Shown here piece by piece: positions 36,334-46,443 of a stretch of 64,000 bases of DNA (the first letter of the stretch is position 1; every line of letters begins with the position of its first letter). The position numbers and the translations under genes are program-made. The DNA is from JAWKOK01 sp963698255 (GTDB taxonomy: Bacteria > Chloroflexota > Anaerolineae > Caldilineales > Caldilineaceae), in contig CAVOQD010000008.1 in assembly GCA_963698255.1 (NCBI GenBank), positions 186,001-250,000 on the forward strand, in the 5' to 3' direction. The notes beneath the pieces were generated by a model. That model had not been told where the DNA came from and made no database searches. It was given only the letters and a program-made list of their open reading frames with translations.

Positions 36334-37565
36334 ATGAGTAGGCTCAATCGTGACCAACTACTTCGCATGGCAAAGGACCAGATCGATGAGATCTCGGTGC
36401 AGCAGCTGAAGCAGCGGCTGGACGCCGGCGAAGATCTGACCGTCATCGACGTGCGCGAGCGGGACGAGTTTGTCCAGGGTCATCTGCCCGGCGCGATCTT
36501 TGTGCCGCGTGGCTTCCTGGAACTCCAGATCGAGCAGGTGCAGCCGGATCGGGACAAGCCGCTGGTGATCTACTGCGCCGGCGGCGTGCGCTCTGTGCTG
36601 GCCGCGCGCAATCTGCTGGAGATGGGCTACGACGAACCCATCTCGCTGATCGGCGGCTTCAACGGCTGGAAGAACGCCGGCTTCGATTTCAAGATTCCCA
36701 CCGTGCTCAACGACGAACAGCGCATTCGCTACAGCCGCCACACGCTGCTCAACGAGATCGGCGAAGTGGGCCAGCTCAAGCTGCTCGACAGCAAGGTGCT
36801 GTTGATCGGCGCGGGCGGCCTCGGCAGCCCGGCGGCCATGTACCTGGCCGCAGCCGGCGTGGGCACCATCGGCATCGTCGATTTCGACACGGTCGATGTC
36901 TCCAACTTGCAGCGCCAGCTGCTCCACGGCACCAAGGATGTGGGCCGGCCCAAGGTGGACTCGGCCCGCGATCGACTGCTCGATATCAACCCGGACCTGA
37001 ACATGGTCGCCATTCCGCGAGCCGATCTCCAGCCACAACGCGCTGGAGATCATCAAGGACTTCGACGTGGTGCTCAACGGCTCCGACAACTTCCCGACCC
37101 GCTATCTGGTCAACGATGCCTGTCAGTTCCTGAACAAGCCGCTGGTCGATGCCAGCATCTTCATGTTCGAGGGCCAGGTGACCGTCTACCAGCCCGAGAT
37201 CGAGGAACAGGGCATCGACGGCGGGCCCTGCTATCGCTGTCTCTATCCCGATCCGCCGCCGCCGGGCGAGGTGCCGAGCTGCTCCGAGGCCGGTGTGCTG
37301 GGCGTGTTGCCGGGCATCGTCGGTTCGTTGCAGGCCATCGAGGCCATCAAGCTCATCGTCGGCTTCGGCGAGTCGCTCATCGGCCGCCTGCTGATGATCG
37401 ACACGCTGGATCAGAGCTTCCGCACGCTCAATGTGGCAGCGCAACCCCGACTGCCCGGTCTGCGGCGATCACCCGACCGTCACGCAACTGATCGACTACG
37501 AGCAGTTCTGCGGGCTGCCGTCGGCGAATGGGGTGGTGGATGAGGTTGAGGTTGTGTTGGCGTAG
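36334..37565 (+). CDS. MoeB/ThiF-type E1-like adenylyltransferase with N-terminal rhodanese domain (frameshifted)
   Basis: Activates the carrier's C-terminus with ATP and loads sulfur. About 410 aa. Residues 15-115 are a rhodanese domain with the persulfide Cys81 in IYCAGGVRS. Residues 125-400 are ThiF/MoeB: GAGGLGSPAAMYL (159-171, nucleotide binding), DFDTVDVSNLQRQ, then the Zn motif CYRC ... CPVC. PSCSEAGVLGVLPG holds the conserved Cys. In MoeZ-type proteins the rhodanese domain is C-terminal; here it is N-terminal. A +1 shift at about 37018 (extra C in CCGCGAG) and another near 37437 break the frame. SD AGGAAG precedes ATG 36334. Confidence 0.85.
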
Positions 37566-37567
37566 GA

Positions 37568-37775
37568 GAAACTGCTGCGTGCTGCGTGAGGTCGTCAGTA
37601 GGAATTGTCGATGGTCAATTGCCAACTTTCGATTGTCAATGGCTGATTGATCCGATCGAACGGTTAACGCTGAATTGATAATTGTGAACGGTTAGCGGGT
37701 GTTTTTGCGTGCGGCAAACTGCCCTCACGCACTACGCAGCATGCATTACTCTACACGCAGCAAGCAGCAAGCAGG
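37568..37775. repeat. Palindromic repeat family D, copy 3
   Basis: CTGCTGCGTGCTGCGTGAGG at the left and CCTCACGCACTACGCAGCATGC at the right bound about 120 bp of sequence with short GATTGTCAATGG-type repeats. Separates the E1-like and PLP-enzyme genes by 250 bp. Confidence 0.7.
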
Positions 37776-37814
37776 AGCCATTTTGCAGCAGTTCGTTGAG
37801 ACTCAGGATCTAGC

Positions 37815-38800
<986 letters not shown>

Positions 38801-38814
38801 GGCAGGGGTGAACC

Positions 38815-38925
38815 AGCAGTGGGGCAGTAGGGTTGTGGGGTGGCAGAGACGAACTATTGCCCCAACTGCCCTACTTCCCCTTGCCCTACCTCCCCTTGCC
38901 CTACCGCCCCACTTCTCCACTGTCC
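38815..38925. repeat. GGGGTTGTGGGG-type repeat (family E, copy 2)
   Basis: GGGGCAGTAGGGTTGTGGGG (left) against tandem CTGCCCTACTTCCCCTTGCC units (right). Located between the PLP-enzyme and DUF4395 genes. Confidence 0.7.
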
Positions 38926-38948
38926 TTCCATCCAAGGAGCACACCACC

Positions 38949-39419
38949 ATGCCCACCCGAGTCGATCACACCGCACTCAAAGTCAATCAGGCGGCGATCA
39001 TTGCGCTGCTGTTGCTCGCGTTTTTGCTGGACTTGGCCTGGATCGTCCTCTTCGTGGCCGCCGTCATGTTGATCGGCACGATCTGGCCGAAGGCCGGCCT
39101 CTTCAAGCTGGTCTATGCCAAGCTGCTGAAGCCCGCCGGTCTGCTCAAGCCGGACGTCCAGGAAGATGAGGCGCAGCCGCATCTCTTTGCCCAGGGCGTC
39201 GGCGCCATCGTGCTGATCGTGGCTGTCGCCGCCTTTGCACTGGGCTGGGCCATGGCGGGGTGGGCGTTGACGCTTACGGTGGTTGTGCTGGCCGGGGTCA
39301 ATCTGTTTCTGGGCTTCTGCCTCGGCTGTTTTCTCTACTATCAGATGGCGCGTCGTGGCTGGCGTCCCCGGTTGGGCCGTTGGCAGCCGGCAGAGAGCGG
39401 GGCCGGAGACCAGCAATGA
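38949..39419 (+). CDS. DUF4395 membrane protein
   Basis: 156 aa, about four TM helices. VDHTALKVNQAAIIALLLLAF and GFCLGCFLYYQM fit DUF4395, a family often found beside thioredoxin-like and sulfurtransfer genes. AAGGAG lies 10 bases before ATG 38949. The stop overlaps the ATG of the thioredoxin-fold gene (ATGA). Possibly supplies redox equivalents for the sulfur-carrier operon, but that is inferred only from position. Confidence 0.8.
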   Translation: MPTRVDHTALKVNQAAIIALLLLAFLLDLAWIVLFVAAVMLIGTIWPKAGLFKLVYAKLLKPAGLLKPDVQEDEAQPHLFAQGVGAIVLIVAVAAFALGWAMAGWALTLTVVVLAGVNLFLGFCLGCFLYYQMARRGWRPRLGRWQPAESGAGDQQ

Positions 39420-39832
39420 TCACCACACGATTGCTCGTTCTGGCGCTGCTGTTGATCTTCGCCTTTGTCGCCGTCCATGGATGGCGTTGGATGGTTAGCC
39501 GGCGCTTTCAACGCGTCGCCGGCCAAGCCTTGCCGCCGGCCGTCAGCAAGCTGTTGCAGTCGGACCAACCGGCGTTTCTCTATTTCACCACGGCCGAATG
39601 CAGCCAATGTCGTTTCCGACAGTCGCCGATCCTGGACCAGATCGTGCAGCAGTTCGGTATTCAGGTCGTCACCGTCGACGCAGCGGCCCAGCCCGAGATC
39701 GCCGACTTCTACGGTGTGATGACCGTGCCCAGCACCGTCCTCCTCGACCGCGAACGAAGGCCCGTTGCCATCAACCACGGCCTGGCCACCGCTCCCAGCC
39801 TGCAACAACAGTTGTCCGCTGTCGCCGCGTAG
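39416..39832 (+). CDS. Membrane-anchored thioredoxin-fold protein
   Basis: 138 aa. N-terminal TM anchor (residues 4-20, LLVLALLLIFAFVAV), then a thioredoxin fold: FLYFTTAECSQCRFRQSP with the CxxC pair Cys-Ser-Gln-Cys, and VMTVPSTVLLD with the cis-Pro. Coupled to DUF4395 through an ATGA overlap. Likely reduces or shuttles sulfur/disulfides in the same pathway. Confidence 0.82.
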   Translation: MITTRLLVLALLLIFAFVAVHGWRWMVSRRFQRVAGQALPPAVSKLLQSDQPAFLYFTTAECSQCRFRQSPILDQIVQQFGIQVVTVDAAAQPEIADFYGVMTVPSTVLLDRERRPVAINHGLATAPSLQQQLSAVAA

Positions 39833-39914
39833 AGATCCTGCTATCCCGAATGACATCATCTCTGTAGGTCGGGTTCGAACCATGGGTCGGATCGGTAATT
39901 CGATCAGCCCAGTC

Positions 39915-40163
39915 TTGCAGTCTGTCGGAGAGAAAACCGATGGGACGCGGATGACGCTGATTTGACTGATTCTCGCGGATGACTCCACTGCAAAACTAAT
40001 TTTGCCGCGGATTTCACAGATTACACGGATTTTCCCCAGAGGATTCATCCGTGTAATTCGTGAAATCCGTGGTTGGTTTTCCTTTTTGCAGTGGAGTCAC
40101 GGATAGATCGAGAGAAATCCGTCCTGATCCGCGCAATCCGCGTCCCATTCTCTCTGGGCGAGC
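39915..40163. mobile_element. Family A palindromic element carrying a nested family B element
   Basis: Left terminus TTGCAGTCTGTCGGAGAG, interior arm ATGGGACGCGGATGACGCTG, and right arm GATCCGCGCAATCCGCGTCCCAT are those of family A (compare 20630-20776). The right terminus is decayed. A family B copy (39980-40099) interrupts it; removing it with one CGGA restores a continuous family A sequence. Confidence 0.72.
39980..40099. mobile_element. MITE-like palindromic element, family B (copy 3, nested)
   Basis: 120 bp with perfect 16-bp terminal inverted repeats, TGACTCCACTGCAAAA and TTTTGCAGTGGAGTCA, flanked by CGGA on both sides (39976-39979 and 40100-40103). Inner arms share CGGATTTCAC and ATTACACGGAT words. 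Confidence 0.88.
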
Positions 40164-40342
40164 CGTTGCCATCGGAGCGGACATCCGCTCAACTGGTGCG
40201 AACAAATCTATTCGGTGTACCATTGTCAAAGAAAGATGGATTCGCTGCGTCTGTGCGGCGTATATCCGTATTCACTCTCAATAGAGAAGTCAGGTTCAAG
40301 ACGCCTTCGCTTCTAATCTTGGTACGCCAGAGGAGAATGTAG

Positions 40343-41195
40343 ATGTCACTGGTGAGTCTCGGGGAAATTTTGCCCCTGCTCGATGAGCGAGAAATCTGTT
40401 TGCCGGCGATCGATATCGCCGGCGGACAGCCTGACTTCATGCTGGGGGCCTTGCGCGCCTTTGAAGAGACAGCCTGCCCGGCGCTATTCATTGTCTATGC
40501 GCCAATGGCCAAATATGTGGGGCTGGAAGCGTGCACCCAACTTGTGCGTCTCTACGCCGATCGTTCGTCCGTGCCTGTGGTGCTGCACCTCGACCATGGA
40601 ACAAGCGAGGAATTGGTCGAACGGTCGCTCGATCTGGGCTTCACCAGTGTCATGTTTGACGCGTCGTCCGAGCCGTTCGAGGAGTAATGTCCGGCGGACC
40701 AAGGCCATGGTCAAACTGGCGCACAGCCGTGGTGTGTTGCTCGAAGGAGAACTGGGCCGGATCGGCGCGGAATTGGGCGGCGAGGGCGGCGGTCTGACCG
40801 ACCCGTTCGAGGCCGAGCAATTCGTGGCGCAGACGGGCGTCGATCTGCTGGCCCCGGCTGTAGGCAATGCCCACGGCATGTACACCGCGCCACCGGCTTT
40901 GCAATTTGACCTGATCGACGAGATCAGACAGCGCACCGGCGTGGCGCTCAGCCTGCACGGCGGCACTGGGATTCCACTGGAAGATGTGCGCCGGGCGGGC
41001 AAACTGGGCATGCGCAAGATGAACGTTGCCACGCAAATCCACAAGACCTACGGCGAAGCGTTGGAAGCCACGCCGCTCGGCGATACCGATCGGCAGTACA
41101 ACTGGGTTGACATGCTGGAGGCTGGCCGAACGGCGATCACGGAGAAGGTGGCCTGGTACATCCGCGAGTGTGGAGCGGAGGGTCTGCTGGCGTGA
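40343..41195 (+). CDS. Class II ketose-bisphosphate aldolase (frameshifted)
   Basis: Zn-dependent aldolase of the fructose/tagatose-bisphosphate group, about 283 aa. Metal and substrate motifs: VLHLDHG (His pair), LEGELGRIG, GNAHGMY and LHGGTGIP, all present in order. One extra T near 40687 (in GAGGAGTAATG) makes an artificial stop; the downstream frame runs to LLA. The stop overlaps the PfkB start (GTGA). Probably splits the product of the downstream kinase. Preceded by GAGGAG. Confidence 0.83.
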
Positions 41196-42115
41196 CGGCC
41201 ACCGGCGGCAAGCGTGTGATCGGCATCGGGTTGGCCTGCCTGGATCAGTTGCTGATCTGGGAGGATATGGCCGCGCCGGTGCAAGACAATAAGATCGTCG
41301 ACACCGACATGCAGGGCGGCGGGATGGCAGCAACCGCCATGGTTGCCGTCTCTCGTCTAGGCGGCCAGGCCGAGCTGTGGGCCGCGGTCGGCGACGACTG
41401 GGTTGGCCAACAGATTGTCCAATCGCTGGAGACGGAAAGGGTCGACGTCGGGCAGGTGGTCCGTACAGTCGGCGGACGAAGCATGCTCATGCTGGTCTGT
41501 GTCGACCGCAAGACCGGCGAGCGGCACTTCATGCATTGGAACGCCCCGGACAAACCGACCCGTGCGATTGGCGATCTGGCGCATCTGGCCGACGCCGGCT
41601 GTCTGTTGATTGACCATACGCTCCCCGCCTCCGAACTGCGGGCAGCGCAAGAGGCGCAACGGTTGGGCGTGCCGGTCGTGAGCGATACAGAGCGGCTCGA
41701 CAAGTCGTGCCCGGAGATCTTTCCCTTTGTCGACTACGCAATCGTTTCGGAGCGGGGTGCTCGGGCATTGAACGACGACCTGCGTGAAGCCTGTCGTTCG
41801 ATTCAGCAGATGGGCGCAGGCTGTGTGGTGGTGACACTGGGCGAGCAAGGCTTGGTCTACCTGGATGGCGCCACCTACGGACGGTTACCGGCATTCGAGG
41901 TGGAGGCCGTGGATACGACCGGAGCCGGCGATGTCTTTCACGGAGCCTTTTGTTACGGCTTGGTACAGGGGTTTCCGCTGGAGCGCAATCTCAGATTTGC
42001 ATCGGCCACGTCGGCGCTCAAGTGTTTGCGAATTGGCGGCCGGGCGGGCATTCCAAGCCGTGGACAGGTCGACGAGTTTCTGCGGGAGAAAGGTATTGAC
42101 AGGGTGACAGGGTGA
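41192..42115 (+). CDS. PfkB family sugar kinase
   Basis: 307 aa, ribokinase fold. N-terminal GIGLACLDQLLIW and MQGGGMAATAMVAVSRLGG bind the sugar; the C-terminal signature DTTGAGDVFHGAF (241-253) holds the catalytic Asp247 and the anion hole. Starts with GTG overlapping the aldolase stop (GTGA). The last codons (RVTG) lie in the 27-bp inverted repeat, so the repeat supplies the stop. Substrate likely a ketose or ketose phosphate, by association with the aldolase. Confidence 0.85.
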   Translation: MTATGGKRVIGIGLACLDQLLIWEDMAAPVQDNKIVDTDMQGGGMAATAMVAVSRLGGQAELWAAVGDDWVGQQIVQSLETERVDVGQVVRTVGGRSMLMLVCVDRKTGERHFMHWNAPDKPTRAIGDLAHLADAGCLLIDHTLPASELRAAQEAQRLGVPVVSDTERLDKSCPEIFPFVDYAIVSERGARALNDDLREACRSIQQMGAGCVVVTLGEQGLVYLDGATYGRLPAFEVEAVDTTGAGDVFHGAFCYGLVQGFPLERNLRFASATSALKCLRIGGRAGIPSRGQVDEFLREKGIDRVTG

Positions 42116-42161
42116 CAAGGTGAGCGATGACTCGTCACCTTGTCACCCTGTCACCCTGTCA
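42097..42161. repeat. Perfect 27-bp inverted repeat of TGACAGGG units
   Basis: Arms 42097-42123 and 42135-42161 are exact complements with an 11-nt loop. Each arm is built from tandem TGACAGGG/TGACAAGG units. It overlaps the 3-prime end of the PfkB gene; a related CACCCTGTCACCCTATC fragment lies near 25411. Confidence 0.9.
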
Positions 42162-42231
42162 TTTCACCAGATCTTACCAGTTGCCAATCACATCAACTGA
42201 ACCAACTACACTTTGAGTGAGGAATTGTGAA

Positions 42232-43341
42232 ATGAGTGGCGTCGAACAGGAGTTGTATCCGCTGCGGTTTCAGGAGATCCTTCGAAACTACAGTTTTGGA
42301 GACCGATGGATTGTCCAGGAGTTCGAGAAGACGGATCTGCCCGAAGATCAGCGGATTGCCGAGACGTGGGAAGTATGCGATCGGCCCGGCGAGTCGAGCA
42401 AGATCATCAACGGCTGGATGTTGGGGAAGACTTTGCGGCAGGCCATCGACGAACACGGCGCGGCGCTGATGGGGCGGGCAATCGTGGAACGGTTCGGATC
42501 ACAGTTTCCGCTGATCATCAAGTTGCTGGATGCTTCCAACGTTCTGCCCGAACACATGCACCCCAGCGATGAGATGGTGGTTGAACGAGGCTTGGACGAC
42601 AACTCAGGCAAGACCGAAGCGTGGTACATGTTGCGAGCCAGACCCGAGACGACAATTCTCTCCGGCCACAAACCCGGACTCACCCCGCAAGCCTTCCGGC
42701 AGGCGCTGATTGAGGACCGCAGCCGGGACTGCATGGCCGAATACAGCGCAGAAGTCGGCGACAGCTTCCTGCTGCCAGCCGGCACCATGCACTACGCAGC
42801 CGGCGGTTTGATCTTCTACGAGATCATGCAGAATTCGGACCTCAACGTCGCACTGCGTCAACGTGAGGGGATGGGCGATATCGAGGCCTGGGCCGATGAT
42901 GCAGTCGGGGCGGTTCATTTTGAGGACGCCTTCGACTGCCGGACACGTCCGGTCTCCATCGAAGTGGGCGCCAATCGACGAACCTGGCTCATCGTGTGCA
43001 GCTACTTTGCGGTGGAACGCCTGGATCTGAAGGAGGCGTATACGCTGGAGATGGACGGCGAGCGCTTCCGCGTCCTCACGGTGATCGAGGGAAAGGTGGA
43101 CGTGATCTCGGATGGCGGTTCCGAGCGCTTGCACGCCGGGTGGAGCTGCCTGTTGCCGGCCAATCTGGGCAACGTGACGATCTCGCCGGAGGACGAGGCG
43201 GCGGTCCTGGTCGCCTACGTGCCCGATCTGGTCGAAGACGTCGTCTCACCACTGCGGGACCACGGTGTGGCGGATGCGGCGATTCGAGATCTGGGCGGCA
43301 GATCCGAGCTGAATCCGCTCAACGGTTTGACCGGGGGATAG
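42232..43341 (+). CDS. Class I mannose-6-phosphate-isomerase-like cupin protein
   Basis: 369 aa, two cupin-like halves as in ManA. Metal ligands: HMHPSDEMVVE (HxHP with Glu) and TMHYAAGGLIFYEIMQNSD, corresponding to the ManA pattern HA....G....E.Q.nSD. The substrate may differ from mannose 6-phosphate, since relatives in such aldolase-kinase clusters act on other sugars. ATG 42232 follows GAGTGAGGAATTG. Next in the sugar operon after the kinase. Confidence 0.72.
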   Translation: MSGVEQELYPLRFQEILRNYSFGDRWIVQEFEKTDLPEDQRIAETWEVCDRPGESSKIINGWMLGKTLRQAIDEHGAALMGRAIVERFGSQFPLIIKLLDASNVLPEHMHPSDEMVVERGLDDNSGKTEAWYMLRARPETTILSGHKPGLTPQAFRQALIEDRSRDCMAEYSAEVGDSFLLPAGTMHYAAGGLIFYEIMQNSDLNVALRQREGMGDIEAWADDAVGAVHFEDAFDCRTRPVSIEVGANRRTWLIVCSYFAVERLDLKEAYTLEMDGERFRVLTVIEGKVDVISDGGSERLHAGWSCLLPANLGNVTISPEDEAAVLVAYVPDLVEDVVSPLRDHGVADAAIRDLGGRSELNPLNGLTGG

Positions 43342-43362
43342 GTAGCCCAATCAGGAGATTTT

Positions 43363-44179
43363 GTGAACAGCTATGTAACGCTTGTCACCAATCCAGACTA
43401 TGCGCTGGGCGCGCTGGCGCTGGCACGGTCGTTGAACATGTGCCATTCGCAGTGGCCGCTGACCGTGTTGGCCGTGCGCGATGTGGATGGGCTGGACGCA
43501 GCTAGAGGCGCTGGGTTGCGAGGTGCGCTTTGTCGAGCCGTTGCCGGTCTCGGAAGACTTTCGCCAGCGCCATTCTCGCAAGGCCCAACATGCGGCCGCG
43601 CCTTTCACCAAAGGCAACAAGCCCCAGTTTCACGATCCCCTCGACAACTTCGCCAAGCTGCGCCTTTGGGAACTGGAGCAGTTCGAGAAGATCATCTTTC
43701 TCGATGCCGACACACTGGTTTTGCGCAACATGGATCGCCTCTTCGGCTATCCCGAGTTTGCGGCAGCGCCCAATCTCTACGAGTCGCTGGCCGATTTCGA
43801 CCGGCTCAACAGCGGCGTCTTTGTGGCCCAGCCCTCGTTGCGCACCTACGAGGCCATGCTCCAGCGGTTGGAAGAGCCTGACGCCTTCTGGCGACGCACG
43901 GATCAGACCTTTCTCGAAGCCTACTTTCCCGAATGGCATGGACTGCCCTACATCTACAACACGCTGCAATACGTCTGGTTCAATCTGCCGGAACTGTGGG
44001 ACTGGGGTCGCATCTATCTGATCCACTACCAGTACGAGAAACCGTGGGAAGAGCACAACCCCAAGCGCGAGTTGCTCGGCCCGGTGATCGACGCCTGGTG
44101 GCATGTGTTGGAGCATGGGACATTGCCCGCGGAACTGCCTGCGCCGCCATCGGACTGTACCACGACATTTATGTCGTAG
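43363..44179 (+). CDS. Glycosyltransferase family 8 (glycogenin-like), frameshifted
   Basis: Retaining glycosyltransferase using a UDP- or other NDP-sugar. About 271 aa: MNSYVTLVTNPDYALGALALA at the start, metal-binding DxD motif in FLDADTLVL, LNSGVFVAQPS, then YIYNTLQYVWFN and IHYQYEKPW (GT8 H-x-x-x-x-K/P region). A +1 shift near 43497 (extra G in the GACGCAG stretch) splits it. GTG 43363 follows AGGAGA. The stop codon lies inside a 24-bp palindrome. Confidence 0.82.
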
Positions 44180-44227
44180 GCCCATCTGCTCGAAAAGCGT
44201 TGTCCTACGACATAAATGTCGTGGTAC
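44157..44227. repeat. Perfect 24-bp inverted repeat with self-complementary arms
   Basis: GTACCACGACATTTATGTCG-TAGG (44157-44180) and its exact complement (44204-44227) around 23 nt. Each arm also contains ACGACAT-TT-ATGTCGT, itself a palindrome. It supplies the end of the GT8 gene and the start region of the HAD gene. Confidence 0.88.
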
Positions 44228-44248
44228 AAAGGAGTAGGAGCCCATAGC

Positions 44249-44947
44249 ATGACGACAGAGAACCGATGGCATGAAGACCGCCGGGCGCTGATCCTGGACT
44301 TCGACGGCGTGGTCGTCGACACTGAACGCGTGCACTTCGCCGGTTGGCGGGCTGCATTTCAAGAGCAGCTAAACGTCGACATCGGCAATGACCACATGCA
44401 GATCGTCGGCCTGGGGCTGGAGCAGTTGTTCGATCTGTGGACCGATCTGGGCTTTCTCTCGGCAACTGAAGCAACGCCCGACTTCCAGGAACGTCTGCTT
44501 CAACGCAAGACTGCTCTCTTCTTCGAACTGGGCGAAACATTGCTCGTGCCCATGCCCGGCATTGTCGACCTGGTGCGCACCGCCCAGTATCGGGGCTGGT
44601 ACGTGGCCATCGCCTCGCGTGCCCGCCGTCTGCGCCTGTTACGAACCCTCGAAGTGGCGGGCATCTCGTCCACATTCGACCTGCTCATGGGCAGCGAAGA
44701 CGTGGTCGATCCCATGACCGATCGCAAGACCCACGACCTGCCCGCCCGTGTCTTCGGCATCGACCCGGCCCGCTGCGTCGTCATCGAAGACAGCGCCTCG
44801 GGCGTAGCCGACGCCTGCGCTTCGGGCATCGGCCATGTCATCGGGTTGACGACCTCCTTTGACGCCGAGGCGTTGCGCGCCGCCGGCGCACATCAGGTCG
44901 TCGATGCGCTGAGTGAAATCGACCTCTTCGGAGATTCAACGCCATGA
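44249..44947 (+). CDS. HAD-superfamily phosphatase (beta-phosphoglucomutase/phosphoglycolate-phosphatase-like)
   Basis: 232 aa. DxDGx motif DFDGVVVDTE (17-26) with nucleophile Asp17 and acid/base Asp19, a helical cap (about 30-90), Ser/Thr loop IASRARRLR, and IEDSASGVADACASG (motif III/IV). Probably dephosphorylates a sugar phosphate; it could also be a phosphomutase. Stop overlaps the epimerase ATG (ATGA). Confidence 0.82.
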   Translation: MTTENRWHEDRRALILDFDGVVVDTERVHFAGWRAAFQEQLNVDIGNDHMQIVGLGLEQLFDLWTDLGFLSATEATPDFQERLLQRKTALFFELGETLLVPMPGIVDLVRTAQYRGWYVAIASRARRLRLLRTLEVAGISSTFDLLMGSEDVVDPMTDRKTHDLPARVFGIDPARCVVIEDSASGVADACASGIGHVIGLTTSFDAEALRAAGAHQVVDALSEIDLFGDSTP

Positions 44948-45859
44948 CCCCCGTTCGCACCGTGGCCGTCACCGGCACGACCGGCTATGTGGGGCGCTTC
45001 GTCGTCGCCGAGTTGCAACGCCAGGGCGTGGCTGTGCGCGGCCTGGCCCGGCCCGGCTCTGACCGGGGCGGCTTCGCTGCGTCCGATCGAGTGGGTTGTC
45101 GGCGACCTGCGCACCGACGACGTCTTTCCGGCGCTGGTCAACGGCGCCGACGCCGTCGTCCATCTGGCCTATGAGCATGTGCCCGGTCGCTATCGTGGCG
45201 GCGAGGGCGATGATCTGGCCGGATGGCTGGAGAGCAACCTCAACGGCACGCTGCGGTTGTTGCAGGCGTCTCAGGAGGCCGGCGTGTCGCAGTTCATCTT
45301 CCTCTCCAGCCGCGCCGTCTTCTCCCGCACCGACCCTGGCCGCGCGCTTGACGAAACCCACCCTATTTCGCCCAATTCTCACTACGGCGCCTACAAGGCA
45401 GCGGTCGAGGCTTTTTTGCAGAGCTACGCCGGACTTCACGGCATGGCGACAACCTCCGTGCGCGCCACCGGCGTCTATGGCCTCACCTATCCTGTTCAAC
45501 GCACCAAATGGTGGAATCTGGTCACGGAGGTGCTCAGTGGCGGGGAGAATTTCACCAGCGGCGGCGGCACCGAGGTTCACGGCGAAGATGTGGCACGCGT
45601 CATCTGGGCGCTGTTGGCCCGGCCGGACGGGGATATCCCGGTCATCCATCTGAGCGACCGCTACGTGACCCACCGGCAGGTGGTTGAACTGGCGCGTCGG
45701 TTTTCCGGCATCCCAGGCTCCTTGCCTGAAGCCCCGCCTTCGGCGCCGGCCAATCCGTTGGCCTGTCATCGTTTGGTCGACCTGGGCCTAGCCTTCGGCG
45801 GGCTGCCGTTGCTCGAAGCGACGGTTGCTGAGATGGTGCAAATCGCACGCCGACGTTGA
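44944..45859 (+). CDS. NAD-dependent epimerase/dehydratase (extended SDR), frameshifted
   Basis: About 304 aa. NAD-binding GTTGYVGR (10-17), VVHLAYEHVP, FIFLSSRAVFS, catalytic YGAYK (Tyr-x-x-x-Lys), VRATGVYG. A +1 shift near 45073, where CCGGGGCGGC should give GAASLRPIEW, separates the frames. Translationally coupled to the HAD gene. Acts on an NDP-sugar or sugar; fits the GT8 gene upstream. Confidence 0.82.
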
Positions 45860-45965
45860 ATGCCATTCAGCCCTACGATTTCGAGGAGACCGGGATGAAG
45901 GCTCTCCTCACCCCGCCATCCGGCCCCCATTTTGTACCCCTGCCGGATGGACGTATAATCGAGTG

Positions 45966-46443
45966 ATGATCGAGAGTACCCGTGACGAGCTGATCGAATC
46001 GCTCCGTCGTTCACAACAGTACCTGGCGAAACTGCTCGAACTGACTGCCGACATTCAGGATTGGCAGCGCGAGCCGGCCGAGTGGTCCTTTCGGCTCACG
46101 GCCGCTCATCTGGCGACGATTGAGCGGGATTGCTATTTGGATCGCCTGACCCGCGTCGTCTCCGGTGACCGTCCCCGGCTTGAACCGTTCGTGTCGACCT
46201 GCTTTGACGAGGGCTACGATCTGCGCCAGTCGTTGCGCCAATGGACAGACCTGCGCAGCAGGCTGCTCGCCTTTGTCGCCATCCCTCTCGGACGCACAGT
46301 TGCGGCTCACGGGCGTCCACGACATCCTGGGCGACGTGACGCCAATTGACCTGTTGAAGGATCTGTCCGAGCATGACGCCCGCCAGTTTCGCTATGTGGC
46401 CCAGTTGATCGAAGACTATTTGGAAGAGGTGACCGTTGTTTGA
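45966..46443 (+). CDS. DinB-like superfamily protein (frameshifted)
   Basis: About 158 aa helical bundle. MIESTRDELIESLRRSQQYLAK, EPAEWSFRLTAAHLATIERD and QFRYVAQLIEDYLEE follow the DinB layout, with few histidines, so metal binding is uncertain. A +1 shift near 46295. The end overlaps the RNase Z start (TTGA). Related by fold only to the DinB gene at 3746. Confidence 0.65.
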
